Source of the DNA: Oceanobacillus kimchii X50
GTDB taxonomy: Bacteria; Bacillota; Bacilli; Bacillales; Amphibacillaceae
Assembly: GCF_000340475.1 (NCBI RefSeq)
Contig: NZ_CM001792.1
Location: 846,311-910,310, forward strand
DNA: 64,000 bases
Direction of reading: 5' to 3'
The notes under the pieces were generated by a model that was not told the DNA's origin, did not search any database, and saw only the letters and a list, made by a program, of their open reading frames with translations. Position 1 is the stretch's first letter. Each line of letters opens with the position of its first letter. Made by a program: the position numbers and the translations under genes. Of the stretch, positions 1 to 9,496 are shown in pieces.

Positions 1-53
1 ATACTCCACTTATAAATGAAGCAAATAATACTTCGTTTTGACTGAAATCTATT

Positions 54-68
54 CGTATGCGCTTACAA
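54..68 (-). promoter_or_regulatory. candidate cre site (CcpA) upstream of the LPMO gene
   Basis: Read on the minus strand this is TTGTAAGCGCATACG, which matches the Bacillus cre consensus WTGNAARCGNWWWCA at all but the last position. It lies about 70 bases before the LPMO start. Carbon catabolite repression of polysaccharide-degrading enzymes by CcpA is established in Bacillus; binding here is inferred. Confidence 0.42.
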
Positions 69-135
69 ACTCATTCAATTATGAAATTGTTTTCTCATGT
101 ATTAATACCGCTAATATTTTTAAAGGAGGAGTAAC

Positions 136-993
136 ATGAAAGCAGTGTTTAGAACAAAGTCGATGAAATTATTGGGAACATCTATTGCTACACTCGCCTT
201 TTTTACGTTTGTTGCTTGGCAAACAGCTTCTGCACATGGTTACATCGAAGAACCACAATCAAGGAGTCTATTATGTCACGAACAAGTGAATACGGAATGT
301 GGAGCGATTCAATGGGAACCGCAAAGTCTTGAAGCACCAAAAGGATTTCCAGGGCCAAGTATTCCTGATGGACAAATTGCATCTGCTGGAGGAGCTTTTC
401 CAGAATTAGATGAGCAATCTGCAGACCGTTGGGAAAAAGTTAATTTGAACTGGGGAACCAACACGTTTACTTGGCATCTAACTGCGATGCATGCAACTAC
501 AAAATGGCATTATTACATTACAAAACCCGATTGGAATCCAAATGAACCACTTACAAGAGATCAATTTGAATTAGTACCATTTTATGAAATCTATGATGGT
601 GGAGCACGACCAGGGCAAACAGTTACGCATCAAGTAACTATACCAGAACGATCAGGATATCATGTGATCTTGGGAGTTTGGGACGTAGATGATACGGCAA
701 ATGCTTTCTATAATGTTATTGATGCTAATTTTGGTGGTGAATCTAGTAATCCTGATCCAGATCCAGGTAATCCAGAAGAACCTGAATTACCAGATGTGCC
801 GGAATGGAATGCTAGTACGGTATATGTTGGTGGTGACCAAGTAACTTATAATGGTAAATTATATCAAGCGAAATGGTGGACCAGAGGAGAGACTCCTGGT
901 AACTCTCAAGTTTGGGAAGAAGTAGTTACAAGCGCGACTACATCTCAAGATGCTTTTGAATCAATTACTGCTTGGAATACTTTTGCGTATTAA
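136..993 (+). CDS. secreted AA10 lytic polysaccharide monooxygenase with C-terminal CBM5/12
   Basis: Copper-dependent oxidative cleavage of crystalline chitin or cellulose outside the cell. A signal peptide ends in ASA, leaving His34 (HGYIEEPQSR) as the mature N-terminus, the first ligand of the copper histidine brace. The second is His119 in TAMHATTKW. The AA10 domain covers about residues 34-205. A Pro/Asp/Glu linker (about 208-222) leads to a CBM5/12-type module (about 224-266) with the typical W-N..T-V-Y and Y-x-A-K-W-W aromatics. The start follows AAAGGAGGAG with good spacing. The neighbouring 6-phospho-beta-glucosidase and RpiR regulator suggest use of beta-linked disaccharides released from chitin or cellulose; the exact substrate cannot be told from sequence alone. 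Confidence 0.93.
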   Translation: MKAVFRTKSMKLLGTSIATLAFFTFVAWQTASAHGYIEEPQSRSLLCHEQVNTECGAIQWEPQSLEAPKGFPGPSIPDGQIASAGGAFPELDEQSADRWEKVNLNWGTNTFTWHLTAMHATTKWHYYITKPDWNPNEPLTRDQFELVPFYEIYDGGARPGQTVTHQVTIPERSGYHVILGVWDVDDTANAFYNVIDANFGGESSNPDPDPGNPEEPELPDVPEWNASTVYVGGDQVTYNGKLYQAKWWTRGETPGNSQVWEEVVTSATTSQDAFESITAWNTFAY

Positions 994-1012
994 TAGAATT
1001 ATATAATAAGAA

Positions 1013-1051
1013 AAAAGTTCCGATCACTAGTCTAAAATGGTCGGAACTTTT
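1013..1051. terminator. bidirectional terminator between the LPMO and GH4 genes
   Basis: A 14-bp stem (AAAAGTTCCGATCA with TGGTCGGAACTTTT, one G-U pair) encloses an 11-base loop, flanked by A and T runs. It lies between convergent genes and can serve both. Confidence 0.85.
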
Positions 1052-1056
1052 CATTG

Positions 1057-2379
1057 TTATTGAACTTTTTTAAAAAAGTTTGGTAGATAATCTTTATGTG
1101 CTTCTAACATTTCATTTAGAATCTTCTTAGCAATCGTATCCGATGGTACAAGGGGATTAATCGTCATTGCTAAAAGCGCTTTGTTGTAATCACCTGAAAT
1201 AGCAGCCTCAGATGCTACTCTTTCGAAAGACTTGATTTGACTTACTAATCCTTGAACTGATACAGGAAGCTCATCCATGATAAGCGGCTTTGGTCCTTCT
1301 TTGGTAATAACACAACTGATTTCAACTGCAGACTCATAAGGAATACTTTGAATCGCACCACGATTAATCGTATTTACTGGTTGAATGTCTCTACGATCAT
1401 TGTATATTGAATCAATTAAGCTACATGCAGCATCACTATAGTATGCTCCGCCCCGCTTTTCCAATTGAGGTGGTTTAATTGATAAAGTCGGGTCTTTATA
1501 CAGTTCAAATAATTCATCTTCTAATTTTTTTACTACTTCTGCACGAGTACCGCTTGAAGCTGCATTTTCTTTTTCATTGTCAAGCATCTCATCTGTTTTA
1601 AAATAATAACGATGGTATGGACATGGTAGTACACCTAGTCCTTCAACGAAAGAGGGTTCCCAACCTAAGTCAATGATATTTTCCATTGTTCCAGTCGAAT
1701 TTGTCTCTGTCATTCGCTTTAATACATCAGATGTAGATTCTTTTCCGTCTACATAAATATGTAAACCAAAGACCATATGATTGAGGCCAGCGAAGTCAAT
1801 TTCCACTCGATGTGCCTCAACTTCTAAAAATTTTGCAACCATCATTTTCATTCCGATTGGCACATTGCACAGACCAACAATATTTTTCCAATTTGTATGT
1901 CTCAGCACAGCTTCAGTAACCATTCCGGCTGGGTTTGTGAAGTTAATTAACCATGCATCTGGACATAGTTCTTCCATATCTTTGACAATATCTAGAATGA
2001 CAGGAATAGTTCGAAGTCCTTTAAATAATCCACCTGGCCCATTTGTTTCTTGCCCAATTACTCCATATTTTAAAGGGATCCGTTCATCTTTTGCCCTAGC
2101 TTCAAGCAGTCCAACACGAAATTGTGTGGTCACAAAGTTTGCGTCTTTAAGTGCTTTTTTTCGGTCAAGTGTCAGATGAATATCGATAGGTACATTTGCT
2201 TTTTTTACCATTCTTTTTGCTAATTCACCTACAATTTCTAACTTTTCTTTTCCTGCTTCAATATCTACTAACCAGATTTCATTCACGGGTAATTCTTCAT
2301 AACGCTTAATAAAACCTTCAATAAGTTCAGGAGTGTAGCTTGATCCTCCACCTATAGTGACAATTTTAATTCCATTCAT
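1057..2379 (-). CDS. GH4 6-phospho-beta-glucosidase
   Basis: Hydrolyses 6-phospho-beta-glucosides (cellobiose-6-P, chitobiose-6-P or aryl glucosides) in the cytoplasm by the NAD- and Mn-dependent redox mechanism of family GH4. Visible features are the NAD-binding [10 protein letters not shown] near residue 9, NFTNPAG at about 146, the metal-ligand Cys171 in GLCNVP and His201 in GLNHMVFG. At 440 aa it has the usual LicH/CelF/ChbF length. The start has AAGGGATG upstream. It is divergent from an RpiR regulator 73 bases away, its probable controller. The adjacent LPMO makes chitobiose- or cellobiose-phosphate plausible substrates, but no PTS importer for them is in the window. Confidence 0.9.
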   Translation of the reverse strand: MNGIKIVTIGGGSSYTPELIEGFIKRYEELPVNEIWLVDIEAGKEKLEIVGELAKRMVKKANVPIDIHLTLDRKKALKDANFVTTQFRVGLLEARAKDERIPLKYGVIGQETNGPGGLFKGLRTIPVILDIVKDMEELCPDAWLINFTNPAGMVTEAVLRHTNWKNIVGLCNVPIGMKMMVAKFLEVEAHRVEIDFAGLNHMVFGLHIYVDGKESTSDVLKRMTETNSTGTMENIIDLGWEPSFVEGLGVLPCPYHRYYFKTDEMLDNEKENAASSGTRAEVVKKLEDELFELYKDPTLSIKPPQLEKRGGAYYSDAACSLIDSIYNDRRDIQPVNTINRGAIQSIPYESAVEISCVITKEGPKPLIMDELPVSVQGLVSQIKSFERVASEAAISGDYNKALLAMTINPLVPSDTIAKKILNEMLEAHKDYLPNFFKKVQ

Positions 2380-2467
2380 AAAATGAAAACATCCCTTCTA
2401 ATAATTTTAAATTATCAAAATCTGATTTATAATAAATATACATACTAAAGAAATGGCGAGTGAATGC

Positions 2468-3199
2468 ATGATGTTTACCAATATTGAAATTACTGAATTC
2501 TCCGATCTAGAGTTCTCTTTATATAATTTTATCGTAACTCATCCAGAAAAAGTGATTTATATGCGTATTAGAGACTTAGCTAATGAAACGCATGTTTCAC
2601 CAACTAGTATTTTGCGTTTTTGTAAAAAGCTTGGATATGATGGATTTACCGAATTCAAAGTTCAACTAAAAATGTACATGAATCAAACGGAAAATTTAAG
2701 TTTTATTCATTCTACTACCTCTTTAACAGAATACTTAGAACGTACAATGCAACATGACTATAATCAGCGAATTAGTACAATATCTCAATCCATTGCTGCT
2801 GCACAAACAATTATTTTTATTGGAAGTGGAACATCGGGTATTCTAGCAGAATATGGTTCTAGGTATTTTTCTGCTTTAAAAAAATTTTCACTGCATATAA
2901 ATGATCCTTATTTTCCAATGTACACTTCTTCTTTGGAAAATAGTGTTGCTATTGTATTATCTGTTTCTGGTGAAACGGAATCTATCATAAATATTGCAAA
3001 TAGAGCAAAGGAAGAAGGAACAAAAATAATTAGTATAACCAATTACCCCGACTGTACTTTGGCAAAGTTATCCGATTACAATCTTTCTTATTTCGTTTCT
3101 ACCGAGTATCGTGAAACATTCAATCTGACTACGCAAATACCTGTCATTCATTTATTAGAAAGTCTAGCTAAAGAAACGTATAAATATATTAATACTTAA
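2468..3199 (+). CDS. RpiR/MurR-family transcriptional regulator with SIS domain
   Basis: Sugar-phosphate-responsive regulator. The N-terminal HTH_6 domain (about residues 1-77; IRDLANETHVSPTSILRFCKKLGYDGF is recognisable in parts) is followed by a SIS domain (about 100-240) with FIGSGTSG and a VLSVSGET phosphosugar-binding segment. An upstream in-frame ATG at 2453 would add five residues; MMFTN at 2468 fits the family better, and neither start has a strong ribosome site. Divergence from the GH4 gene suggests control of that gene by the phosphorylated disaccharide or its product; this is inference. Confidence 0.85.
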   Translation: MMFTNIEITEFSDLEFSLYNFIVTHPEKVIYMRIRDLANETHVSPTSILRFCKKLGYDGFTEFKVQLKMYMNQTENLSFIHSTTSLTEYLERTMQHDYNQRISTISQSIAAAQTIIFIGSGTSGILAEYGSRYFSALKKFSLHINDPYFPMYTSSLENSVAIVLSVSGETESIINIANRAKEEGTKIISITNYPDCTLAKLSDYNLSYFVSTEYRETFNLTTQIPVIHLLESLAKETYKYINT

Positions 3200-3366
3200 G
3201 TTTTATTCAATAGTTAAGCGCTTATATCTAACTTATATGAGATAACTAATTTCTGTAAATAGATATACGATGTTCTGTTTTTTGTTTCATCATGTTGGGA
3301 GCTGTTTCAAAGTAGGAACAGGGTGTACCTTTATTTTTTTATATTAAGTATGCTAATTTTTGTACT

Positions 3367-3430
3367 TGAATTTCATAATAAGATATTTCGTATGAAATCC
3401 CAATGTTACGCTGCTTGATTTCCAATGCAT
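3367..3430 (+). repeat. dispersed intergenic repeat, copy R1 (partial)
   Basis: The segment begins with ATTTCATAATAAGATATTTC and runs on through a GTATGAAAT block, a GTTACGCTGCTTGATTT block and CCAATGCA. It aligns over about 60 bases with 46490-46550 on the same strand and with the reverse complement of 39585-39631. Similarity is lost after about 3430, so this copy lacks the downstream half present in the other two. Confidence 0.6.
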
Positions 3431-3480
3431 ATGGAAAACTTTAACTCACCTTTATAAAAGTTTTTTAGATTTCAAGCGTA

Positions 3481-3509
3481 TTAGTTTTTGTACACAATAG
3501 TGCTATAAT
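3481..3509 (+). promoter_or_regulatory. probable sigma-A extended -10 promoter
   Basis: TGCTATAAT at 3501-3509 is a consensus -10 with the TGN extension, 17 bases after a weak -35 (TTAGTT, 3481-3486). It is 46 bases upstream of the activator start codon. Confidence 0.5.
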
Positions 3510-3555
3510 TAAATAACAGAATTTTTATAATTTAAATTCAGAATGGGGGCCACAC

Positions 3556-5280
3556 ATGACTAACAAAATCATTGATTGGATGCACCCAAATCCACTTTTT
3601 GTACATCCAGAAGACCCTTTAAAACGTGTGCTTCACATCCTATTGGAAAATAATAGGACAGAAATAGCAGTAGTAGAGGAACAGAAATGGAAAGGAATTA
3701 TTAAGTTACAAGATGTGATTCAAAAAGATAGTAGTGGTAAAGGAATTAGCTTATTCGTAAGGAATTGTGATCGTGTCGCTTCTGCTGATTTACTAATTGA
3801 TAAGCTTCAGGATATTCCTACATATATTGTTAATGATGAAGGAGAATTAATTGGAGAAATAACAGCTAAGGAATGGTTTCATTATCATACAGAGATAACA
3901 AAACAATTAAAACAAAAAGATGAAATGTTAAGTTTGTACGAAATGGTTTTTGATACGGCATACGAAGGTTTGACGGTGGTAGATGATAAAGGAATAATTC
4001 GTTTATTTAATGAAGCATATAGTAGATATGTAAATGTACCTACAGAAGAAGCAATCGGAAAAGATGCTGCATTAATTATAGAAAATACGCGATTACCGGT
4101 GGTATTAAAAACAGGTGTACCAGAACGAAGTCAGGCGCATCGATTACAAGGGCAAAATTTAGTCGTGCATCGAATACCAATATGGAAAGATAATAAGGTG
4201 ATTGCAGCAGCTGGTATTTTGGTTTATGAAGGTGTATCTGAAATTTATCAAGTAATCGATCAGATGGAAGAATTAGATAAAGGGAAGCATAGTAAATTAA
4301 AAAAGGATCAACCGTATAAGAAAAATTTGCTGACTCGATTTGAAGATTTACTAGGCGATAGCCCTTGTTTTACAAAGACCAAAAAAATAGCTAGAAAAGC
4401 TTCGCAATCAAAAGCTCCGGTATTAATAACAGGAGAGAGCGGAGTTGGGAAAGATATTGTTGCAAAAGCTATTCATAATGAGAGTCCTTTAACTAACGGA
4501 AGATTTATAAGCGTAAATTGTGCTGCTATCCCGGAAGCATTATTAGAATCAGAATTGTTCGGTTACAGTTCGGGAGCATTCACAGGAGCAGAAAAAGGCG
4601 GGAAACCTGGAAAAATAGAATTAGCCCATAGGGGGACGCTTTTTCTAGATGAAATTGGTGACATGCCATTAACAATGCAAGCTAAAATTTTGCGTGTTAT
4701 TCAAGAGAAAAGTGTGGAAAGGGTAGGAAGTAATCATCAATCAAATATCGATTTCAGGTTGATAACTGCAACAAATAAAGATATCAAGCAGATGGTACTT
4801 GATGGAACATTTAGAGATGATTTGTATTATCGTTTGTATGTTATACCTATTCATATTCCTCCTTTACGAGAGAGGGCGGAGGATATCCCAATCATTGTTT
4901 CACATAAAATAGCCGAATTAAATAATGAATATGGTGATGAAAAAACGATTGATCAATTAGTAGTTCAATGGATGTATACTCAACCATGGAAAGGAAACAT
5001 TAGAGAGCTTATCAATTTTTTAGAAAGATTATATGTGCTAGCAGAAAATCAACATATGACATTAGAAAATATACCTGATCTAGATGACAGACAACGATTA
5101 ACATCTTATAACTTTCTAACAAATAAAAAAGCATCAGAGTCGTTATCGGGAGAAGAAGAGAAGGAACGTATAAAAGAAACATTGGAACATGTAAATGGCA
5201 ATAAGACAAAGGCTGCAAAATTATTAGGAATATCCCGTGCTACGCTCTATAATAAAATATCTCGCTATACCCTTGAATAA
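3556..5280 (+). CDS. sigma-54-dependent activator (CBS pair-PAS-AAA+-Fis HTH)
   Basis: Enhancer-binding activator of sigma-54 RNA polymerase. N-terminal CBS-like repeats (about 1-110) are followed by a PAS domain (about 125-225), then the AAA+ domain (about 262-490) with Walker A GESGVGKD (293-300), the sigma-54-contacting GAFTGA loop (340-345) and Walker B TLFLDEIGD (361-369). A Fis-type helix-turn-helix sits at about 535-572 (NKTKAAKLLGISRATLYNKI). Length and layout match BkdR/RocR-like activators of Firmicutes. The next gene is preceded by inverted repeats and a perfect -24/-12 promoter, so the likely target is the valine-catabolic operon. The CBS and PAS domains presumably sense a metabolite or nucleotide; the ligand is unknown. 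Confidence 0.93.
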   Translation: MTNKIIDWMHPNPLFVHPEDPLKRVLHILLENNRTEIAVVEEQKWKGIIKLQDVIQKDSSGKGISLFVRNCDRVASADLLIDKLQDIPTYIVNDEGELIGEITAKEWFHYHTEITKQLKQKDEMLSLYEMVFDTAYEGLTVVDDKGIIRLFNEAYSRYVNVPTEEAIGKDAALIIENTRLPVVLKTGVPERSQAHRLQGQNLVVHRIPIWKDNKVIAAAGILVYEGVSEIYQVIDQMEELDKGKHSKLKKDQPYKKNLLTRFEDLLGDSPCFTKTKKIARKASQSKAPVLITGESGVGKDIVAKAIHNESPLTNGRFISVNCAAIPEALLESELFGYSSGAFTGAEKGGKPGKIELAHRGTLFLDEIGDMPLTMQAKILRVIQEKSVERVGSNHQSNIDFRLITATNKDIKQMVLDGTFRDDLYYRLYVIPIHIPPLRERAEDIPIIVSHKIAELNNEYGDEKTIDQLVVQWMYTQPWKGNIRELINFLERLYVLAENQHMTLENIPDLDDRQRLTSYNFLTNKKASESLSGEEEKERIKETLEHVNGNKTKAAKLLGISRATLYNKISRYTLE

Positions 5281-5282
5281 AC

Positions 5283-5329
5283 ATGTCAAATTAGGCAGTG
5301 CTGACATTAAGTGTCTAGACAGTTAGACA
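5283..5329 (+). promoter_or_regulatory. candidate upstream activating sites for the sigma-54 activator
   Basis: Two inverted repeats lie just after the activator gene: ATGTCA (5283-5288) with TGACAT (5302-5307), and TGTCTA (5312-5317) with TAGACA (5324-5329). The second also contains the perfect palindrome TGTCTAGACA. They lie 45-90 bases upstream of the -24 element, a suitable though close position for an enhancer. Confidence 0.5.
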
Positions 5330-5372
5330 ATAATAAATCCTTGAAATGGAGATGCAGTAACTTTGACCTGAG

Positions 5373-5389
5373 TTGGCATACTTTTTGCA
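5373..5389 (+). promoter_or_regulatory. sigma-54 (-24/-12) promoter
   Basis: TTGGCATACTTTTTGCA fits the consensus YTGGCACGRNNNTTGCW with the invariant GG and GC at the required spacing. It is 28 bases upstream of the acyl-CoA dehydrogenase start, directly after a gene for a sigma-54 activator. Confidence 0.85.
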
Positions 5390-5417
5390 TGTATACAATT
5401 GAAAGGAGGTTTTTAGC

Positions 5418-7070
5418 GTGAAACTTACTGAAACGAGATCTTTGTTTCCTGAAGAAAAAGGAATAGAAAAAGTTAGCTATTCCATTACTTTAAGTGAGGA
5501 CGAACAACTAATTTCTAAAACGATACATCAATTAGTGGACGAGAAAATTCTCCCTTATATGGACCAATTGGAAGATCATGATTATACGTTACAGAAAAAG
5601 AGAATGAAAGAAGTTGGCCAATTAGGTTTAATGGGTGCAGAAGTTCCTGAAAAATATGGTGGACTTGAAGCTGGAAAACGTATGTCTGGAATTATTGCAG
5701 AAAAAATGGGGTATGCTGCTTCCTTTAGTGTAGCATTTAATATTCACTCTGGTGTAGGTACGTTACCATATGTATATTTTGGAAATGAAAATCAGAAAAA
5801 TCAATATCTACCAAAACTTGCTTCAGGAGAATGGGTGGGGGCGTACGCTCTAACCGAACCAAACGCTGGGTCCGATGCATTGGCTTCCAAAACGACTGCA
5901 AAATGGAACGAAGAGAAGCAGGTGTGGACATTAAATGGAGAGAAGCAATGGATTACAAATGCACATATTGCAAATGTATATGTTGTATTTGCTAATACAG
6001 AACAAGGTATTACTGCCTTTATTGTTGAGAGAAAGTTTAAAGGAGTATCCATAGGGCCTGAAGAAAAGAAACTAGGTATCAAAGGTTCATCCACAGCAAC
6101 ATTAATTTTAGAGGATGTAGAATTGGATTCTGCACAGGTTCTAGGAGAAATTGGAAAAGGTCATTATATCGCCTTAAATATATTAAATCTAGCAAGGTTG
6201 AAAATTGCTTTTTCCAACATTGGCATGTCAAAACAAGCACTTGAACTTGCTATTAAATACGGAAATGAACGTCAACAGTTTGGCAGAAATATTGTTGAAT
6301 TTGGATTAATTCAGGAGAAAATAGCGAATATGGCTACAGCCATCTATAAGTCAGAGTGTACAGCATACTACACTGCTAGTTTACTTGATCAGCATTTAAT
6401 AGATAATGGTAAAGATAATTTTATAACATTACTTGCGCGTTATTCTATGGACTGTTCCATCAATAAAGTGCTAGCATCTGAGTCGCTTGATATGATTGTA
6501 GATGAAGCATTACAAATCCATGGTGGATATGGTTATATGCAAGAATATGAGGTAGAAAGATTGTACCGTGATGCGAGAATCAATCGTTTATTTGAAGGTA
6601 CATCTGAAATTAATCGCTTAACGATAGCGAAATCGTTTTTGAAACAATACAATCAAGACAAATTAAATAAGGAAATTGAATTAGAACAAAATGTATATAT
6701 TCGATACGGGAAATTATTATTAAACAAAATGTTGAAAGCAGTTACTTCGGGTGATGATGAAGTAAATCAAATTTATCAGGGAGTAATTGCAGACAGTGTG
6801 ATGGATGTTTATGTGATGATAACGGCTGAGATTAATAGTGATCACTCCGAAGTAACAAAGCAAATGGCACAAATAATATTAGAAGAGAATTTACAACGTA
6901 TTCTTGAAAGAACCAAGCGTATAATTGTAGCTCTAGTGGAGGATGAATTAGTACAACAGAAGTATTTAGATGAAATCGAGGAATTAATCATTCCTAATTA
7001 TATTAATATATATGAAGCTAAGGAGAATATAGCAAAATCACTAATAAGAAAAGGGGGATATTATGTCTAA
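5418..7070 (+). CDS. acyl-CoA dehydrogenase (probable isobutyryl-CoA dehydrogenase)
   Basis: FAD-dependent alpha,beta-dehydrogenation of an acyl-CoA. The core (about residues 18-400) shows the family signatures GAYALTEPNAGSDA, the helical domain with ERQQFGRNI, and QIHGGYGY...EYEVERLYRDARI followed by EGTSEINR. A C-terminal extension of about 150 residues makes it 550 aa, longer than the ~380-aa short-chain type and closer to the long Bacillus FadE-like group. It starts with GTG after AAAGGAGG. It is the first gene of a three-gene operon with mmsB and mmsA behind a sigma-54 promoter, which favours isobutyryl-CoA as substrate; the substrate is inferred from context. Confidence 0.85.
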   Translation: MKLTETRSLFPEEKGIEKVSYSITLSEDEQLISKTIHQLVDEKILPYMDQLEDHDYTLQKKRMKEVGQLGLMGAEVPEKYGGLEAGKRMSGIIAEKMGYAASFSVAFNIHSGVGTLPYVYFGNENQKNQYLPKLASGEWVGAYALTEPNAGSDALASKTTAKWNEEKQVWTLNGEKQWITNAHIANVYVVFANTEQGITAFIVERKFKGVSIGPEEKKLGIKGSSTATLILEDVELDSAQVLGEIGKGHYIALNILNLARLKIAFSNIGMSKQALELAIKYGNERQQFGRNIVEFGLIQEKIANMATAIYKSECTAYYTASLLDQHLIDNGKDNFITLLARYSMDCSINKVLASESLDMIVDEALQIHGGYGYMQEYEVERLYRDARINRLFEGTSEINRLTIAKSFLKQYNQDKLNKEIELEQNVYIRYGKLLLNKMLKAVTSGDDEVNQIYQGVIADSVMDVYVMITAEINSDHSEVTKQMAQIILEENLQRILERTKRIIVALVEDELVQQKYLDEIEELIIPNYINIYEAKENIAKSLIRKGGYYV

Positions 7071-7962
7071 AATCGGGTTTATTGGATTAGGGAATATGGG
7101 GTTACCGATGTCTATTGGATTAATGAACAGTGGATATGAAGTCATAGGCTATGATGTAAATGAGGAAAGGTCGCTGCTTTTTAAAAAGTCTGGAGGAAAT
7201 ATTGCTCTTTCATGCGCTAACTTAGTTGCAGAAAGTGATGTAATCCTTACTAGTTTGCCATCTAATAAAGCGGTTGAAGCTGTATACCTAGACAAAGATG
7301 GCTTGCTTGTTCATTGTAATTCTTCACAAGTAGTGATTGATACAAGCACAGTTGCTCCTGAGTTAAATCAGCAATTGGAAGCCTCCTTGTCGGAAAAATC
7401 GATTCCATTCTTAGCAGCTCCGGTTAGCGGTGGTGTGGTTGGTGCAGAAAACCAAACCTTAACCGTGATGGTGGGAGGGAAGAAAGAGTCTTTCCAAAAA
7501 GTAAAAGATATTCTGAATGTCATTGGAGGAAACGTCTTTCATGTTGGCGAACAAATAGATAAAGGAACGACTGTTAAACTTATCAATAATCTATTGATTG
7601 GATTTTATACTGCAGGAGTAAGTGAAGCACTTCAAATTGCTAATCAAAAAGACATTGATTTAAATGATTTATTTTCGATGATGAATGTTAGTTACGGACA
7701 AAGTAGAATTTATGAAAGAAATTATAAAACATTTATAGAGCCCAATGATTTTAATCCAGGTTTTGCATTAAAGCTATTAAGAAAAGATTTAGAGTTTGCT
7801 ATGGAAGTTGCAGACAATAATCAATTGGATTTGCCAATTAGTAAATCGTTGTTAGATTTGTATAGGAATTTAGAACAACAAGGTTATGGAGATCAAGATA
7901 TGGCAGTTTTATATAAATATTTAAAAGATACCATTGATAAAAATAAGGAGGCGACGACATGA
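7063..7962 (+). CDS. mmsB: 3-hydroxyisobutyrate dehydrogenase
   Basis: NAD-dependent oxidation of 3-hydroxyisobutyrate to methylmalonate semialdehyde in valine breakdown. The Rossmann motif GFIGLGNMG is at residues 5-13, the substrate-binding [11 protein letters not shown] at about 119-129, and the catalytic Lys172 with Asn175/176 in VKLINN. The 299-aa length is typical. The start overlaps the end of the acyl-CoA dehydrogenase by 8 bases and is preceded by AAAAGGGGG, so the two are translationally coupled. Other beta-hydroxyacid dehydrogenases share these motifs, but the adjacent mmsA supports this assignment. Confidence 0.9.
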   Translation: MSKIGFIGLGNMGLPMSIGLMNSGYEVIGYDVNEERSLLFKKSGGNIALSCANLVAESDVILTSLPSNKAVEAVYLDKDGLLVHCNSSQVVIDTSTVAPELNQQLEASLSEKSIPFLAAPVSGGVVGAENQTLTVMVGGKKESFQKVKDILNVIGGNVFHVGEQIDKGTTVKLINNLLIGFYTAGVSEALQIANQKDIDLNDLFSMMNVSYGQSRIYERNYKTFIEPNDFNPGFALKLLRKDLEFAMEVADNNQLDLPISKSLLDLYRNLEQQGYGDQDMAVLYKYLKDTIDKNKEATT

Positions 7963-9419
7963 TCAGTTCTGAAACAAAACATATGCAAAATTATATAAAT
8001 GGGAAATGGGTAGATGCCAAAAGTGGGAAGCAAGAAGTGATTCCTAATCCCGCAACTGGAGAAACAATAGCTACGGTCACTATCTCTGATGTAGAAGATG
8101 TCGATATGGCAGTTGCTGCGGCAAAAGAAGTGTTTCCAGAATGGTCAGACACACCAGTACCAAATCGTACAAGATATCTACTCGATTATTGGAAGTTACT
8201 ACAAGATAATAAGCAAGAGTTAGCTAAGATCATTACTTTAGAAAATGGAAAATCACTGAGAGATGCACAAGGTGAGGTGCAACGAGGAATTGAAGTAGTT
8301 GAATTAGCTACTTCCACTCCTTCTATGATGATGGGGGATGCGCTTCCTAGTATTGCAAAAGGTATAGATGGTTCGATATGGCGCTATCCTTTAGGGGTAG
8401 TAGCTGGAATTACGCCTTTTAATTTTCCGATGATGGTTCCACTATGGATGTTCCCTTTAGCAATTGCGTGTGGAAATACATTTGTATTAAAGACTTCAGA
8501 AAGAACACCAATATTAGCAGAAAGACTCGTTGAATTATTTTATGAAGCTGGATTTCCAAAAGGAGTTTTAAATTTAGTCCATGGCGGAAAAGAAGTCGTT
8601 AATCGATTCTTAACTCATCCAGATATTGAAGCAATTTCTTTTGTTGGTTCGGAGCCTGTGGCTAAACATGTTTATCAAACAGGAACTGCCCACGGGAAAC
8701 GTGTTCAGGCTCTTGCTGGAGCAAAAAATCATGCAGTAGTAATGCCTGATTGTGACATGGAAAAGACAATTCAAGGGGTTATTGGAGCAGCATTTGGAAG
8801 TAGTGGAGAAAGATGTATGGCATGTTCGGTAGTTGCGGTAGTTGATGATATAGCTGATGAATTTTTAGAGCAGTTAGTAAAAGAAACTAATAAACTTCGA
8901 GTTGGGGATGGAATGGATGACGCTAATTTTATTGGACCAGTTATTCGAGAATCCCATAAAGAACGAGTACTCCGTTACATCGATTCTGGTGTAGAGGAAG
9001 GAGCGCATCTTTTAGTTGATGGAAGGAAAATCAAAGAAGATACTCCAGATGGTTACTATGTTGGAGCAACGATTTTTGATCATGTAACACAAGAAATGAA
9101 AATCTGGCAAGATGAGATTTTTGCACCAGTTTTAAGCGTAGTACGTGTATCAGATTTGGAAGAAGGTATTCAGGTAACCAATCAATCGAAATTTGCAAAT
9201 GGTGCTGTGATTTACACAAATAGCGGCAAATCTGCTCAACAGTTTCGTAACAGAATAGATGCAGGGATGATAGGGGTAAATGTGAATGTTCCTGCACCGA
9301 TGGCTTTCTTCTCCTTTGCAGGAAATAAAGCATCTTTCTATGGTGATCTAGGAACGAACGGAAAAGATGGTGTACAATTCTATACTCGTAAGAAAGTAGT
9401 TACCGAAAGATGGTTTTAA
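7959..9419 (+). CDS. mmsA: methylmalonate-semialdehyde dehydrogenase (CoA-acylating)
   Basis: Converts methylmalonate semialdehyde to propionyl-CoA and CO2 with NAD and CoA, the last step specific to valine. The family-specific signature is [11 protein letters not shown] (about 151-161) and catalytic Cys286 in GERCMA; the 486-aa length matches IolA/MmsA. Its ATG overlaps the mmsB stop (ATGA) after AAGGAGG. A perfect terminator follows, ending the operon. IolA of inositol metabolism has the same activity, but no inositol genes are nearby. Confidence 0.93.
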   Translation: MISSETKHMQNYINGKWVDAKSGKQEVIPNPATGETIATVTISDVEDVDMAVAAAKEVFPEWSDTPVPNRTRYLLDYWKLLQDNKQELAKIITLENGKSLRDAQGEVQRGIEVVELATSTPSMMMGDALPSIAKGIDGSIWRYPLGVVAGITPFNFPMMVPLWMFPLAIACGNTFVLKTSERTPILAERLVELFYEAGFPKGVLNLVHGGKEVVNRFLTHPDIEAISFVGSEPVAKHVYQTGTAHGKRVQALAGAKNHAVVMPDCDMEKTIQGVIGAAFGSSGERCMACSVVAVVDDIADEFLEQLVKETNKLRVGDGMDDANFIGPVIRESHKERVLRYIDSGVEEGAHLLVDGRKIKEDTPDGYYVGATIFDHVTQEMKIWQDEIFAPVLSVVRVSDLEEGIQVTNQSKFANGAVIYTNSGKSAQQFRNRIDAGMIGVNVNVPAPMAFFSFAGNKASFYGDLGTNGKDGVQFYTRKKVVTERWF

Positions 9420-9440
9420 ATTTAGATTAACTAAGATTGA

Positions 9441-9475
9441 TGGGAGAGGTCATCTGGATGACCTCTCCCATTATT
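9441..9475. terminator. bidirectional terminator of the valine operon
   Basis: A perfect 13-bp stem (TGGGAGAGGTCAT with ATGACCTCTCCCA) with a 4-base loop CTGG is followed by TTATTAT. It lies between convergent genes. Confidence 0.88.
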
Positions 9476-9496
9476 ATAGTGCGTGGAGCCGGATTA

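Larger units (their letters stand above)
3200..3555. other. intergenic region with dispersed repeat copy R1 and a promoter
   Basis: No gene is seen. The AT-rich stretch holds a diverged copy of a dispersed repeat at 3367-3430 (other copies near 39.5 and 46.5 kb) and, at its end, an extended -10 promoter for the sigma-54 activator. Confidence 0.6.

Noticed and set aside
3210..3230. cre site at AAGCGCTT
   Set aside because: The core is palindromic but at least three consensus positions fail.
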